A stretch of 8,635 nucleotides of DNA from Neisseriaceae bacterium (GCA_947441745.1 CANEUJ010000065.1:1-8635), one strand, 5' to 3'; numbered from the stretch's first letter, positions 1-6,330 are shown. Notes: a model not told the origin generated them from the letters alone. Numbers and translations: made by a program.

Positions 1-260
1 CTAGATATTAAACTTCGAGCAAGACTCAAAGTACCTGTTTGCCCATTGACATCTTCACCACTATAAAGAGAGCTGTTATATGCTTGAGAGCCTTGGTAAG
101 ATGTATTGGCATCATCTGATGCTATTTGGGAGGCTGATATATTGCGGGACTCGATTTTACCTGAGGAGCTACCGTTAGCATGATTCCCAGCAGTTGAGTT
201 GCAACCTGATAAAAGAAATAATAATACAGTGATCCTGTATATTGCTATAATAACTTTCAT
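1..260 (-). CDS. Putative outer-membrane lipoprotein, C-terminus cut off by window edge
   Basis: Not recognised as a known family. Eighty-six codons are visible before the left edge. Reading from the ATG at 260, the N-terminus is a lipoprotein signal peptide: Lys2, a hydrophobic stretch from about residue 3 to 17, then the lipobox L17-S18-G19-C20. Cys20 would be cleaved and lipidated by LspA/Lgt. Residue +2 is Asn rather than Asp, so Lol sorting to the outer membrane would be expected. The mature part seen so far is rich in Ser, Asn, Gly, Ala and Gln, looks like a flexible linker, and has no domain motif. The start is supported by AGGA (minus strand, 272-269) eight bases upstream. It begins 35 nt after the MFS gene on the same strand with no terminator between them, so it is probably the third gene of that operon. 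The short track is lower in hydrophobics than its neighbours, as expected for a secreted linker. Confidence 0.72.
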   Translation of the reverse strand, partial: MKVIIAIYRITVLLFLLSGCNSTAGNHANGSSSGKIESRNISASQIASDDANTSYQGSQAYNSSLYSGEDVNGQTGTLSLARSLIS

Positions 261-295
261 CTTTATATTCCTATTAATAATAATGAATAAGCTAT

Positions 296-1594
296 TTAAG
301 CATGCATATATCTAGACTTAATACCCTCTAAAATAGCAGGAAAAAACTTGACATATAAAACCACAAAAACAAGATTTAAAACAGCAGTAATCATTAATAG
401 CCACCAAACTGAAACGAAGGTCAGAAGCAATGAAGAGACAAGCATTGCTACAAGCATATATACCGCATTTAAAACATTATTAGTAGAAATAATTTGGGAA
501 CGAATATTTTCAGGTGAGATTATCTGTATTTCATTATAACAGGTTACAGAATAAAACCCTCCTGCTAACCCTATAAATAAACAATTAATAATTAATGAGA
601 TACCATCAACTGTATTAATAAATGAAGTTATATTGTTATAGCTTCTACTTGGATGTATATGGGTTAAAAGTAGAATAAAAAAACCTAGCGAAATCGATAT
701 CGCTCCTATAATCACATATTTACGCTTGAATGTAGAATTAGATAATTTCGCACAGATTAAAGAACCAAAACCTATCCCTATAGTAAATATAACTAATAAT
801 AGACTAAATATATGAGCATTTCCCCCAATATACTTTATAGTTAATATTGGAAACTGAGTGGTAAATACCATACCTAGAGCAAAAAACCATGAAATACAAT
901 GTAAATTAAGACTAATTAACCTATTATTAGTGACTAACTTATACATAACCCACGAATCTTTAAATATATTTTTATAAAATTTAATCTCATGATTGGCAAT
1001 AGGAACCGAAGTTAATTTCTTACTAAAATAATATCCACTAACACTTACCATTAGTATTAGTAATACAACACCAACCATATAACCATTAGCCATCAACCAG
1101 CTTCCAAGAGCTTGACCTAATAAGATAGCCCCAAAAGTACCCATTTCAATATAACCATTAGCCATAACCAAACTATGACGTGGTAGATAATTTGGAACAA
1201 TTGAATACTTTATAGGCCCAAAAAATGCTGAATGAGTTCCTAGTAAAAATAAGCAAATAAGTAATAATGTGACTAAATGATACTTAAAAGAAATTGATGC
1301 AATAAGCATTATTATCACTTCACATAGTTTAATGATTTGTATCAATTTTGCTTTATCTGAACTATCAGCAAGTTTACCAGCATATGATGAAAAAATAAAA
1401 AACGGCGTAATAAATATAATTGATGCTAGATTTAGCATTTGTGATTTGGGAAGGTTAAAGATATTAGAAGAATAAAATGCTAATAAAACTATAAAAGCAT
1501 TTTTAAGAATATTGTCATTAAAAGCTCCAAGAAATTGTACTTTAAATAAATACAAGAAGTCACCTGAAAAGATTTTATTATTTTCTTTAGTCAT
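296..1594 (-). CDS. Major facilitator transporter, LplT/Aas-type (lysophospholipid transporter-like)
   Basis: A 432-residue polytopic inner-membrane protein, with about 12 hydrophobic segments expected. It carries motifs of the MFS branch containing LplT and the transporter half of Aas fusions: FLGAFNDNILKNA (residues 21-33), the loop 2-3 motif GKLADSSDK (73-81), GTHSAFFGPIKYSIVP (119-134) and ANGYIEMGTFGAILLG (145-160). E. coli LplT (about 400 residues) flips lysophospholipids inward for reacylation by Aas. No acyltransferase or acyl-ACP synthetase domain is fused here, and no aas gene is in the window, so the lipid substrate is inferred from the family only. The ATG at 1594 lies inside the end of the DUF945 gene; the 8-nt overlap reads ATGACTAA, which suggests translational coupling. 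The lipoprotein gene follows 35 nt downstream. I am confident of the family and only moderately of the substrate, so no symbol is given. Confidence 0.88.
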   Translation of the reverse strand: MTKENNKIFSGDFLYLFKVQFLGAFNDNILKNAFIVLLAFYSSNIFNLPKSQMLNLASIIFITPFFIFSSYAGKLADSSDKAKLIQIIKLCEVIIMLIASISFKYHLVTLLLICLFLLGTHSAFFGPIKYSIVPNYLPRHSLVMANGYIEMGTFGAILLGQALGSWLMANGYMVGVVLLILMVSVSGYYFSKKLTSVPIANHEIKFYKNIFKDSWVMYKLVTNNRLISLNLHCISWFFALGMVFTTQFPILTIKYIGGNAHIFSLLLVIFTIGIGFGSLICAKLSNSTFKRKYVIIGAISISLGFFILLLTHIHPSRSYNNITSFINTVDGISLIINCLFIGLAGGFYSVTCYNEIQIISPENIRSQIISTNNVLNAVYMLVAMLVSSLLLTFVSVWWLLMITAVLNLVFVVLYVKFFPAILEGIKSRYMHA

Positions 1595-3146
1595 CTATAA
1601 TACCATTAAGTAGAACCCTCCCATCCTTCATTACTATATGTGTTGATAATATGTTGCCACTTTCAGTAACATAACCTTTTTTACCCCAGATGCTGATTTG
1701 ATTATCTAATAAAATATTAGCTACTTTAACAAGAGCATCAGAGCTTTGCTGATCCATTTGTGCATTTCCAGCACTTAATAAATACTGCATTTGCAGTACA
1801 AATAAAGATGATATTATCGGTTTAGGAATACTTACTTGAGCATCCATAACAAGATGCCCCATAAACTTACTCTCTTCATCCATATCTGTGATTGCAAACT
1901 CTTTAGTAGTAGCACTACCTGAAACACCTACTAATCCATCAGGGGTATTAAATGTGAAGTTATTAATAGCTATTATGGGGCTATCTACTAGAATTGGGGC
2001 AAAACCTTTTTTAAGGATTTTGATAAATTTAGCTTTTGAAACTTCTTTTGAATCACTTGGCTTAGACTCTGCTGATACAATTGCTATTTTATTAGTCAAG
2101 TCTCTAAATGCTTTCGAATTTAGGTGACTAACCGCAACGCTTAAATTCATTGGACCATAGTTATTATCATTAGTTACTAATGATTCAAATTTGATATCTG
2201 CATTAGCATTAAAAAAATCATTTATATCATCACTAGAAGAAGCATAAGAGACATTAGTAAATAAGAAACTATTTGGATTAATTGCATCAATACCATTTAA
2301 GAATTGAACCGAGCTTAAACCAGTAAATAAATTAAGCAAGTCACCAACCTTGAAGCTAATAGCTACTTTATCATCCCACTTAATCTGAGCTTTATTAAGA
2401 GTTAATTTTGTATTTCCAACTTCAATGTTATTACGACTATTAGTTGAGTTAGAGTTATATACAAAGTTTTTAATTACTACTGTTCCCTTAGTCGGTGCAA
2501 TTAATTCAAAATTAGGAATTGATAAATTGGTAGTAAATTTATCAAAATTCTCATTGTATTTTAATAAAGCTTCCATACCACCCCAAGATACATTGATACC
2601 AGAAACAGCTTCTTTATATTCAAATTTAGGGGAGTGAATTAAAAACTTTCCTGATTTATCAAGATAGATTATATTATCAATATTTATTGGCACTTGATTA
2701 TTAAAAAAATTATTTAACATAGCGTTTAATTTATCTGGATAGGTAATGTTAGTTTTAGAATATGCAAGAGCAGGCATAAAATATCCATTTATTATAGCTG
2801 CTAAAAGACCGTGTTCAATATGGCTTGAAAACTCAATGCTGTAACTACTATTATCACCAGCAGCAATAGATTCGTTACTTGATTTAGGTAACATATTTAA
2901 AACTTTATTTAATGCTTGACTATTAAGTGATATCTCTGTAGTTTCGTCAGAACTAAAAAGTCCTCTATGATATTTATGATTTTTTACTTGGATTAAAGTA
3001 GAATCACTTAAATGTTTATACTGAATATCCATTTGTGTCTTAATTATAAACCCAAATATATAAGCGGTAACTAATTGCAATAAAATCAATGACAGCAATG
3101 CAACTATAACTATTTTGAAGTTTAATTTGAATACTTTTTTAAACAT
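1587..3146 (-). CDS. DUF945 (YdgA-type) inner-membrane-anchored protein
   Basis: A 519-residue protein with a basic N-terminus (MFKKVFKLNFK) and one membrane segment at about residues 12-35. The rest is a large, mostly polar domain, expected in the periplasm. Just after the anchor it has the DUF945 pattern of a polar stretch, then YHRGLFSSDETTEISL (about 59-74), matching the 'GLFSS' signature of E. coli YdgA and its relatives. The length agrees with YdgA (about 500 residues). The C-terminal half is rich in beta-prone segments and ends with GRVLLNGIIDD. No biochemical function is firmly established for the family. The start is supported by GAGGA (3160-3156) nine bases upstream, and an extended -10 promoter lies further up. 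It is first in a minus-strand operon with an LplT-like transporter and a lipoprotein, which places it in envelope biology; lipid handling would be a guess. Confidence 0.85.
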   Translation of the reverse strand: MFKKVFKLNFKIVIVALLSLILLQLVTAYIFGFIIKTQMDIQYKHLSDSTLIQVKNHKYHRGLFSSDETTEISLNSQALNKVLNMLPKSSNESIAAGDNSSYSIEFSSHIEHGLLAAIINGYFMPALAYSKTNITYPDKLNAMLNNFFNNQVPINIDNIIYLDKSGKFLIHSPKFEYKEAVSGINVSWGGMEALLKYNENFDKFTTNLSIPNFELIAPTKGTVVIKNFVYNSNSTNSRNNIEVGNTKLTLNKAQIKWDDKVAISFKVGDLLNLFTGLSSVQFLNGIDAINPNSFLFTNVSYASSSDDINDFFNANADIKFESLVTNDNNYGPMNLSVAVSHLNSKAFRDLTNKIAIVSAESKPSDSKEVSKAKFIKILKKGFAPILVDSPIIAINNFTFNTPDGLVGVSGSATTKEFAITDMDEESKFMGHLVMDAQVSIPKPIISSLFVLQMQYLLSAGNAQMDQQSSDALVKVANILLDNQISIWGKKGYVTESGNILSTHIVMKDGRVLLNGIIDD

Positions 3147-3219
3147 AAAGAATAATCCTCAACATCCGAAACCCACACAATTACAAAAAATTGATTTATA
3201 ATATCTATATATCGCCATG

Positions 3220-3228
3220 ATTATAGCA
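3220..3228 (-). promoter_or_regulatory. Extended -10 promoter for the DUF945 operon
   Basis: Read on the minus strand, 3228 to 3220 is TGCTATAAT, a perfect extended -10 (TGnTATAAT) for the housekeeping sigma factor. No good -35 is found 16-18 bp upstream, which extended -10 promoters tolerate. It would start transcription about 65-70 nt before the DUF945 start at 3146. It lies in the 134-bp gap between divergent genes. On the plus strand of this gap the best -10 candidates for the HIT-tat operon are TATACT at 3236-3241 and TAAAAT at 3242-3247, but neither has a convincing -35. Confidence 0.5.
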
Positions 3229-3280
3229 TAAAGCTTATACTTAAAATAAGTAGTAAATAATAGTTTTTTAGGAGCACCTA

Positions 3281-3604
3281 ATGTCCGAATGTGTTTTTTG
3301 TGAGATAATAGCTAAAACAATACCTGCTAAAATTATTTTCGAAGATGATGAAATACTTGCTTTTTATGATGCAACCCCTAAGGCAGAAGTACATTTTCTC
3401 ATAACCCCAAAAACCCACATTGAATCAATGCTATTATTACAAAGTAATCACCAAGAGCTTATGGGTAAGATAATGCTAAAAGCCAATGAATTGGCAGTGT
3501 CTTTAGGTCTAAAATCTGGTTATAAAGTACAAATTAATACGGGTATTAACGGAGGACAAGAGGTTTTTCATTTACACGTGCATGTTTTAGGTTATAAGAG
3601 GTAA
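3281..3604 (+). CDS. HIT-family (HinT-like) purine nucleotide hydrolase
   Basis: A complete 107-residue histidine-triad protein. The catalytic triad is at the C-terminus: HLHVH at residues 97-101, with His97, His99 and His101, followed by VLG. The N-terminus has C4-V-F-C7, a pair found in many HIT proteins that bind zinc, probably with downstream histidines. ATPKAEVHFLITPKTHI (31-47) is the usual core around the nucleotide pocket. HinT enzymes are cytosolic and hydrolyse adenosine 5'-phosphoramidates and related nucleotide conjugates; the natural substrate is rarely known. AGGAG at 3270-3274, six bases before the ATG, supports the start. tatA begins 4 nt after its stop. A HIT gene directly upstream of tatA is a common betaproteobacterial arrangement, usually with hisI/hisE further upstream. 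Here those are absent and the upstream gene is divergent, so this gene leads the operon. Confidence 0.93.
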   Translation: MSECVFCEIIAKTIPAKIIFEDDEILAFYDATPKAEVHFLITPKTHIESMLLLQSNHQELMGKIMLKANELAVSLGLKSGYKVQINTGINGGQEVFHLHVHVLGYKR

Positions 3605-3608
3605 AATA

Positions 3609-3764
3609 ATGGGAAGTTTTAGTATATGGCACTGGTTATTAGTTTTAGTTATTATAGTATTGATATTCGGTACTAGTAAATTAAAGACTTTGGGACAAGA
3701 TTTGGGTGAAGCTATTAAAAACTTCAAAAAATCAATTAACAATGATAAAGACGAGAATAAATAG
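3609..3764 (+). CDS. tatA: Sec-independent translocase subunit TatA (short form)
   Basis: A 51-residue TatA, the pore-forming or membrane-thinning subunit that assembles around TatBC to let folded twin-arginine proteins cross the inner membrane. It starts MGSFSIWHW, has one membrane helix at about residues 6-20, the conserved F20-G21 hinge, then an amphipathic helix KLKTLGQDLGEAIKNFKK (24-41) and a short acidic/basic tail to residue 51. Most TatA proteins have 60-90 residues, so the tail is unusually brief although the helix and hinge needed for function are intact. The ATG is preceded by AAGAGG (3596-3601), seven bases upstream and inside the end of the HIT gene, so the two are probably co-translated. 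His8 sits at the polar N-terminal helix position that is Gln8 in E. coli TatA. The stop is 19 nt before a repeat element, which could have removed a longer tail. Confidence 0.93.
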   Translation: MGSFSIWHWLLVLVIIVLIFGTSKLKTLGQDLGEAIKNFKKSINNDKDENK

Positions 3765-3782
3765 CTTCACTAACTAAAGGAT

Positions 3783-3840
3783 AAGGGCATGGACCCTCGA
3801 TTCATACTCAAACAGCAGAATTCGTAAGTCGAGGATGACA
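3783..3840 (+). repeat. Hairpin repeat, copy 1 (tatA-tatB gap)
   Basis: A 58-bp unit that begins AAGGGCATGGACCC and ends GGATGACA. The arms CCTCGA (3795-3800) and TCGAGG (3829-3834) can pair as a 6-bp stem around a 28-nt loop. The reverse complement of 3885-3940 is a second, diverged copy with the same ends and almost the same length. The terminal pattern ATGGAYCC...GGATGACA resembles the short dispersed palindromes of many proteobacterial genomes. There is no T-tract after the stem, so it is not an obvious rho-independent terminator. Confidence 0.62.
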
Positions 3841-3884
3841 GAAGAAAAACACACACAAATATATTACTATTTTAATTTTCTAAA

Positions 3885-3940
3885 GTCATCCAAAACAAAA
3901 ACACCTTGCTATACACATAGAGTTCTGGATCCATGCTCTT
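3885..3940 (-). repeat. Hairpin repeat, copy 2, inverted relative to copy 1
   Basis: Read on the minus strand from 3940, this 56-bp unit begins AAGAGCATGGATCC, 12 of 14 bases identical to copy 1, and ends GGATGAC. Its own stem is ATCCAGAAC with GTTTTGGAT (plus-strand positions 3922-3930 and 3888-3896), nine pairs including one G-U. The arms differ from those of copy 1 but remain self-complementary. Together the two copies form a roughly 158-bp unit with imperfect inverted ends (3783-3796 and 3927-3940). Confidence 0.6.
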
Positions 3941-3983
3941 GCACGATTTAGGTAGCGACAAATTTGGGTCAAGGATTTTAAAA

Positions 3984-3997
3984 CCTATTAATAGGAG
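3984..3997 (+). promoter_or_regulatory. tatB ribosome binding site inside a 12-bp palindrome
   Basis: AGGAG at 3993-3997 is a strong Shine-Dalgarno seven bases before the tatB ATG. Its first three bases are the right end of the perfect palindrome CCTATTAATAGG (3984-3995). This could fold as CCTA/TAGG with a TTAA loop and partly mask the site. The stem is only 4 bp, so any effect would be mild. The Shine-Dalgarno call is firm; the masking is speculative. Confidence 0.5.
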
Positions 3998-4004
3998 ATA
4001 AAAA

Positions 4005-4337
4005 ATGTTTGGAATTAGTTTTAGTGAAATCATACTTATTTTAATTATAGCAGTTTTAGTATTAGGCCCCAAACAATTACCTGAGATTGTTATTAAAGCC
4101 CGTAAACTTATTTCATCATTTAAAAATTTTGCGAATCATCTTAAACAAGAAGTATATCAACAAAGCGGTTTTAACGAATTAAATGTTGCTAAAGAACGTC
4201 TAATAAATGGTTATCATAATATCAAAGATGATATATTCACTAATGAATCAACAAACCATCCTCAAAACCCTGTATACGAGCTCAAGGAAACAGTTCAACC
4301 TGAACTTGAATTTGACAAAGATCCAGAATTATTTTAA
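4005..4337 (+). CDS. tatB: Sec-independent translocase subunit TatB
   Basis: A 110-residue TatB, partner of TatC in the receptor complex that recognises twin-arginine signal peptides. It starts MFGISFSE, with the TatB-typical acidic Glu8 at the start of the single membrane helix (about 4-20), then the G21-P22 hinge and KQLPE (23-27). A long charged amphipathic helix follows to about residue 70. The tail is acidic (ETVQPELEFDKDPELF) and probably disordered. E. coli TatB has 171 residues, so the cytoplasmic tail is short, as in several other bacteria. Glu8 and the Gly-Pro hinge distinguish it from TatA, which has Phe-Gly. It follows tatA after an unusually long 240-nt gap filled by repeats, and precedes tatC by 20 nt. 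I see no clear separate promoter in the gap. Confidence 0.94.
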   Translation: MFGISFSEIILILIIAVLVLGPKQLPEIVIKARKLISSFKNFANHLKQEVYQQSGFNELNVAKERLINGYHNIKDDIFTNESTNHPQNPVYELKETVQPELEFDKDPELF

Positions 4338-4357
4338 CCTAAACTCATAAAGAAACC

Positions 4358-5077
4358 ATGAATCAAGATATTATCTCACACTTAATACAATTACGCCGTC
4401 GCATAATATATATACTTACTGGTTTTTTTATTGTGTTTTTATTTATATTTCACTTTTCTAATAACTTATATGATGTAATTGCAAAACCGCTCCTACTGAA
4501 CCTTCCTACTGGTTCACATTTAATTGCAACAGATGTAACCTCACCATTTTTTGTACCGCTCAAACTAACCACAATAGTAGCACTAATTATTTCATTACCC
4601 AATACTATTTATCAAATATGGCAGTTTATCGCACCTGCATTATACTGCAATGAAAAAAAATTAATGTTAATTACTATTGTATCAGTTTTATTTTTATTTA
4701 TGCTCGGTACTGTTTTTTGTTTTTATATAGTCTTACCAACTTTATTTAACTTTATAGATAAAATCAAAGCTCCAGCTATAACAATGCTTACTGATATTAA
4801 CAAATACTTTGATCTCGTACTTAGTTTATTTATCATATTTGGTATAGCATTTCAAATGCCAGTTATCATATATCTATTAATTTATTTTAAGATAGTTACA
4901 TATAAAAAAATGATTAGCCTACGTAAATATATGTTTGTCGGGGTATTTATTATTGCAGCAATTGTCACTCCACCTGATATAATATCGCAAATCATGCTAG
5001 CTATACCATTATACTTACTATACGAAATTGGAATATTACTCGCAAAACTCACCATTCATAAGGATAAAATATGTTAA
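4358..5077 (+). CDS. tatC: Sec-independent translocase subunit TatC
   Basis: A 239-residue, six-helix core of the Tat receptor. Family landmarks are clear: SHLIQLRRR (7-15), LPTGSHLIATDVTSPFF (49-65), YQIWQFIAPALY (85-96) and VTPPDIISQIMLAIPLY (203-219). Using E. coli numbering, which is four higher, Pro48 (here Pro44), Phe94 (Phe90), Glu103 (Glu99) and Asp211 (Asp207) are all kept. Two positions differ: Glu15 is Gln11 (codon CAA) and the buried Glu170 is Gln166. Glu15 lies in the cytoplasmic patch that contacts the twin arginines, so this deserves attention; the TM4 position is, from memory, Glu or Gln in the family. The C-terminal tail is short compared with E. coli (258 residues). The Shine-Dalgarno before the ATG is weak (AAAGAAA). 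The stop overlaps the antiporter start by 7 nt. Confidence 0.96.
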   Translation: MNQDIISHLIQLRRRIIYILTGFFIVFLFIFHFSNNLYDVIAKPLLLNLPTGSHLIATDVTSPFFVPLKLTTIVALIISLPNTIYQIWQFIAPALYCNEKKLMLITIVSVLFLFMLGTVFCFYIVLPTLFNFIDKIKAPAITMLTDINKYFDLVLSLFIIFGIAFQMPVIIYLLIYFKIVTYKKMISLRKYMFVGVFIIAAIVTPPDIISQIMLAIPLYLLYEIGILLAKLTIHKDKIC

Positions 5078-6318
5078 CTTCATTATTACACCAATCTGCT
5101 TCAAGTGATTTACTACTCTATCTGATTTTTACACTACTCTTTGCTATACTTGCTTTGTCTATTAACAAACTAAAACAGCCTGTTGTACTTGGGCAAATTC
5201 TAATCGGGGCTATCATAGGAGTTTTCTCGCACTATAATATTGGAGTTTTTAAACAATTAGCAAGTAACCATACTTTAGAGTTTCTAGCTCAAATTGGTAG
5301 CATTTTTCTTTTATTTGAAATTGGTCTTGAGTCTGATATTAAAGAAATCCAAAAATCAGGACGCTATGCAATAATAGTTGCGATAACTGGCGTAACCATA
5401 CCTTTTCTAATAGGTTTTTACGTACTTTCACCATTAATTATCTCAAACCCTAGTACCTCATTTTCACTATTTATTGCCTCAGTCTTAGCTGTTACTTCAA
5501 CTGGAATTTCAGTTAGCGTATTTAAAGATATGGGAATTATCAAAAATAAATCTTGTCAAATAGTACTTTGTGCTTCGATTATTGATGATATAGTTGGATT
5601 AATACTTTTATCTATAATTAGTGCGTTTTCATTAGGTGGAAATATTAGTATAAATGAAATACTTATTATACTATTAACTGTAGTAGCATTTTTTATTATC
5701 AGTATTTTCTTAGGTAGATATGCCCTACCTTTTACAATTGACAAATTAATTAGTAAAATTAGTATTAAAGATGAAATGCTGACGCTAACTATGGTAGTAT
5801 TTTGCTTATTTCTTTCATGGTATGCTGAAGTTATTGGTCTAGCATCTATTATTGGTGCTTTTATGGCTGGATTACTAATCAAAGAAAAATACTTTGTTAA
5901 ATATGCTGCTATATCTCGTCAAAGTAAATCACAGATATATCTTGATGATAGTAATAGTAACATAATAAATTTAATATCCCCTCTTGGACGAGTAATGACA
6001 CCGATATTTTTTATTTATGCTGGTATGCAAATTGATATTATTAATGCTCTTAATATTGAAACTTTAAAAACTGCTCTTATCATTAGCTTTTTTGCCATCA
6101 TAAGTAAAAGTATTGCTGGAATGTTGTTACCCAGAGACTTCAATCGCTGGTTAATTGGCTTTGGTATGGTACCACGTGGTGAGATTGGAGTTATTTTTGC
6201 TTTAGCTGGATTGAATCTGCATCTAATTAATAATACCATGTTTACCGCAATATTAATGATGGTAATTATAACATCGGTAATAACCCCAATAATGATTAAT
6301 CGCGTCTACAAATCTTAA
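5071..6318 (+). CDS. CPA2-family cation/proton antiporter (Na+/H+ exchanger domain only)
   Basis: A 415-residue inner-membrane protein with about 12-13 hydrophobic segments covering one complete Na+/H+ exchanger domain. Recognisable elements are QPVVLGQILIGAIIG (36-50), IFLLFEIGLE (78-87), AVTSTGISVSVF (140-151), IDDIVGLI (171-178), LGRVMTPIFFIYAGMQID (305-322) and GMVPRGEIGVIFALAG (365-380). The paired acids Asp172-Asp173 are the ion-binding pair of electrogenic exchangers such as NapA, pointing to Na+/H+ (or K+/H+) exchange; Lys346 may be the partner lysine. Unlike KefB/KefC there is no C-terminal TrkA-N/RCK domain, so glutathione-gated K+ efflux is unlikely. The start at 5071 is supported by AAGGA (5060-5064) six bases upstream and overlaps the tatC stop (ATGTTAA), implying coupled translation. 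Family confidence is high; ion specificity is not determined. Confidence 0.9.
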   Translation: MLTSLLHQSASSDLLLYLIFTLLFAILALSINKLKQPVVLGQILIGAIIGVFSHYNIGVFKQLASNHTLEFLAQIGSIFLLFEIGLESDIKEIQKSGRYAIIVAITGVTIPFLIGFYVLSPLIISNPSTSFSLFIASVLAVTSTGISVSVFKDMGIIKNKSCQIVLCASIIDDIVGLILLSIISAFSLGGNISINEILIILLTVVAFFIISIFLGRYALPFTIDKLISKISIKDEMLTLTMVVFCLFLSWYAEVIGLASIIGAFMAGLLIKEKYFVKYAAISRQSKSQIYLDDSNSNIINLISPLGRVMTPIFFIYAGMQIDIINALNIETLKTALIISFFAIISKSIAGMLLPRDFNRWLIGFGMVPRGEIGVIFALAGLNLHLINNTMFTAILMMVIITSVITPIMINRVYKS

Positions 6319-6321
6319 TTT

Positions 6322-6330
6322 TGCTATAAT
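6322..6330 (+). promoter_or_regulatory. Extended -10 promoter for pyrH-guaA
   Basis: TGCTATAAT at 6322-6330 is a perfect extended -10, starting four bases after the antiporter stop. It matches base for base the element before the DUF945 operon. No good -35 is present 16-18 bp upstream. Transcription would start near 6336-6338, about 25 nt before the pyrH ATG, leaving no room for a riboswitch or attenuator. Confidence 0.6.

Noticed and set aside
348..539. Plus-strand open frame inside the MFS gene
   Set aside because: It is antisense to a well-supported transporter gene and its translation shows no family features.
1888..2637. Two plus-strand open frames inside the DUF945 gene
   Set aside because: They lie opposite a full-length coding gene, with no ribosome binding site or motif of their own.
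3795..3850. Rho-independent terminator after tatA
   Set aside because: The copy 1 stem is 6 bp with a 28-nt loop and is followed by an A-rich rather than T-rich stretch, so it does not fit a terminator on the plus strand.
3872..4072. Minus-strand reading frame of 66 codons across the tatA-tatB gap
   Set aside because: It runs through repeat copy 2 and the antisense of the tatB start, has no Shine-Dalgarno or recognisable protein features, and is explained by chance.
5556..6239. Minus-strand open frames opposite the antiporter
   Set aside because: Antisense shadows of a hydrophobic coding gene, with no independent support.
5071..6318. KefB/KefC glutathione-gated potassium efflux protein
   Set aside because: The protein ends right after the transport domain and has no TrkA-N/RCK domain, so the Kef name is not supported.
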